Source: VGNY01 sp964549635
Lineage (GTDB): Bacteria; Chloroflexota; Dehalococcoidia; GIF9; UBA5629
Direction: 5' to 3'
Length of the DNA stretch: 64,000 bases
Assembly (NCBI GenBank): GCA_964549635.1
Contig: CAZJVJ010000001.1
Location: 62,001-126,000 of the forward strand
Every line of letters starts with the position of its first letter. Positions within the stretch are counted from its first letter, which is position 1. Both the position numbers and the translations under genes were made by a program. The notes beneath the pieces were generated by a model, which saw only the letters and a list, made by a program, of their open reading frames with translations, ran no database searches and was not told the origin of the DNA. Positions 63,881-64,000 of the stretch are shown piece by piece.

Positions 63881-64000
63881 AGGCAGCAGGCTGCTCGAGA
63901 TTGTTACCAGGCTGAACTGTTCTTGAAATATGACCTGCGTTGAACGTTCTACAGACTCTCTAGATTAAGGCTATTATCCCGTCAGGTTTTTTAGACGCCT

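Overview
The window looks like a chromosomal segment of a Chloroflexota bacterium, most likely Dehalococcoidia-like and heterotrophic. This is inferred from gene content and from remembered gene order (cysS-cysE-ispF-ispD-radA-clpC, rpoBC not attached to rplJL, an unlinked 5S rRNA gene, MEP-pathway isoprenoid genes), not from a database search. Most genes are intact housekeeping genes in tight operons. Sigma70-type promoters (TTGACA, 17-18 bases, TATAAT-like) can be read in front of many units.

Layout. 0-3 kb: birA converging on a slipin/NfeD membrane pair. 3-9 kb: a histidine operon hisZ-hisG-hisD-hisC-hisB in which hisG is a tandem double gene. 9-12.4 kb, minus strand: CtpA protease, a small protein, RNase P RNA, an RNase HI-like protein and a zinc-ribbon coiled-coil protein. 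12.6-18.7 kb, plus strand: a small protein, PLP synthase pdxST, an AAA ATPase with an R3H-like end, tmk, mnmA, rnhB and yraN. 18.7-22.3 kb, minus: a catabolic cassette (phosphotriesterase-like lactonase, acyl-CoA ligase, alcohol dehydrogenase). 22.3-33.7 kb is the least tidy part. It holds a decayed Ig-repeat lipoprotein gene, a metal-handling operon (Dps-like ferritin, ZIP transporter, cytochrome b5 domain), a decayed TMEM175-type channel gene, an acyl-CoA dehydrogenase, a polyprenol-kinase-like gene, gatB-secG-SAM hydroxide adenosyltransferase, and a 4-hydroxybutyryl-CoA dehydratase/HpaB-family gene broken by three +1 shifts. 33.8-35.8 kb: acyl-CoA dehydrogenase and a metallo-beta-lactamase-fold protein. 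35.8-43.2 kb, minus: cysS, cysE, ispF, ispD, radA, clpC. 43.4 kb: an orphan 5S rRNA gene divergent from a padR/HAAS pair. 44.9-54.2 kb, minus: a secreted nuclease, ruvB, rpoC and rpoB. 54.3-64 kb: a transposase relic, tRNA-Ala, an ABC exporter pair, several small or regulatory proteins, tRNA-Gln/Leu, tRNA-Phe, hydroxyacyl-CoA dehydrogenase, pyrE, lepB, a SIMPL lipoprotein and two small proteins.

How it fits together: biosynthesis (His, Cys, PLP, IPP, UMP), transcription (RpoBC), RNA maturation (RNase P, MnmA, RNase HII, Cys-tRNA and Gln/Asn-tRNA charging) and protein export/quality control (SecG, LepB, CtpA, NfeD, ClpC) sit beside beta-oxidation-type enzymes that suggest growth on organic acids or lactones. 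No CRISPR array, prophage or intact insertion sequence was seen. The most unusual item is the tandem HisG: copy A keeps the N-terminal motif but has lost the PRPP loop, and copy B shows the reverse. The broken genes at 22-33 kb and near 54 and 59 kb are the next most informative. I cannot exclude assembly errors for those that differ only by single bases.
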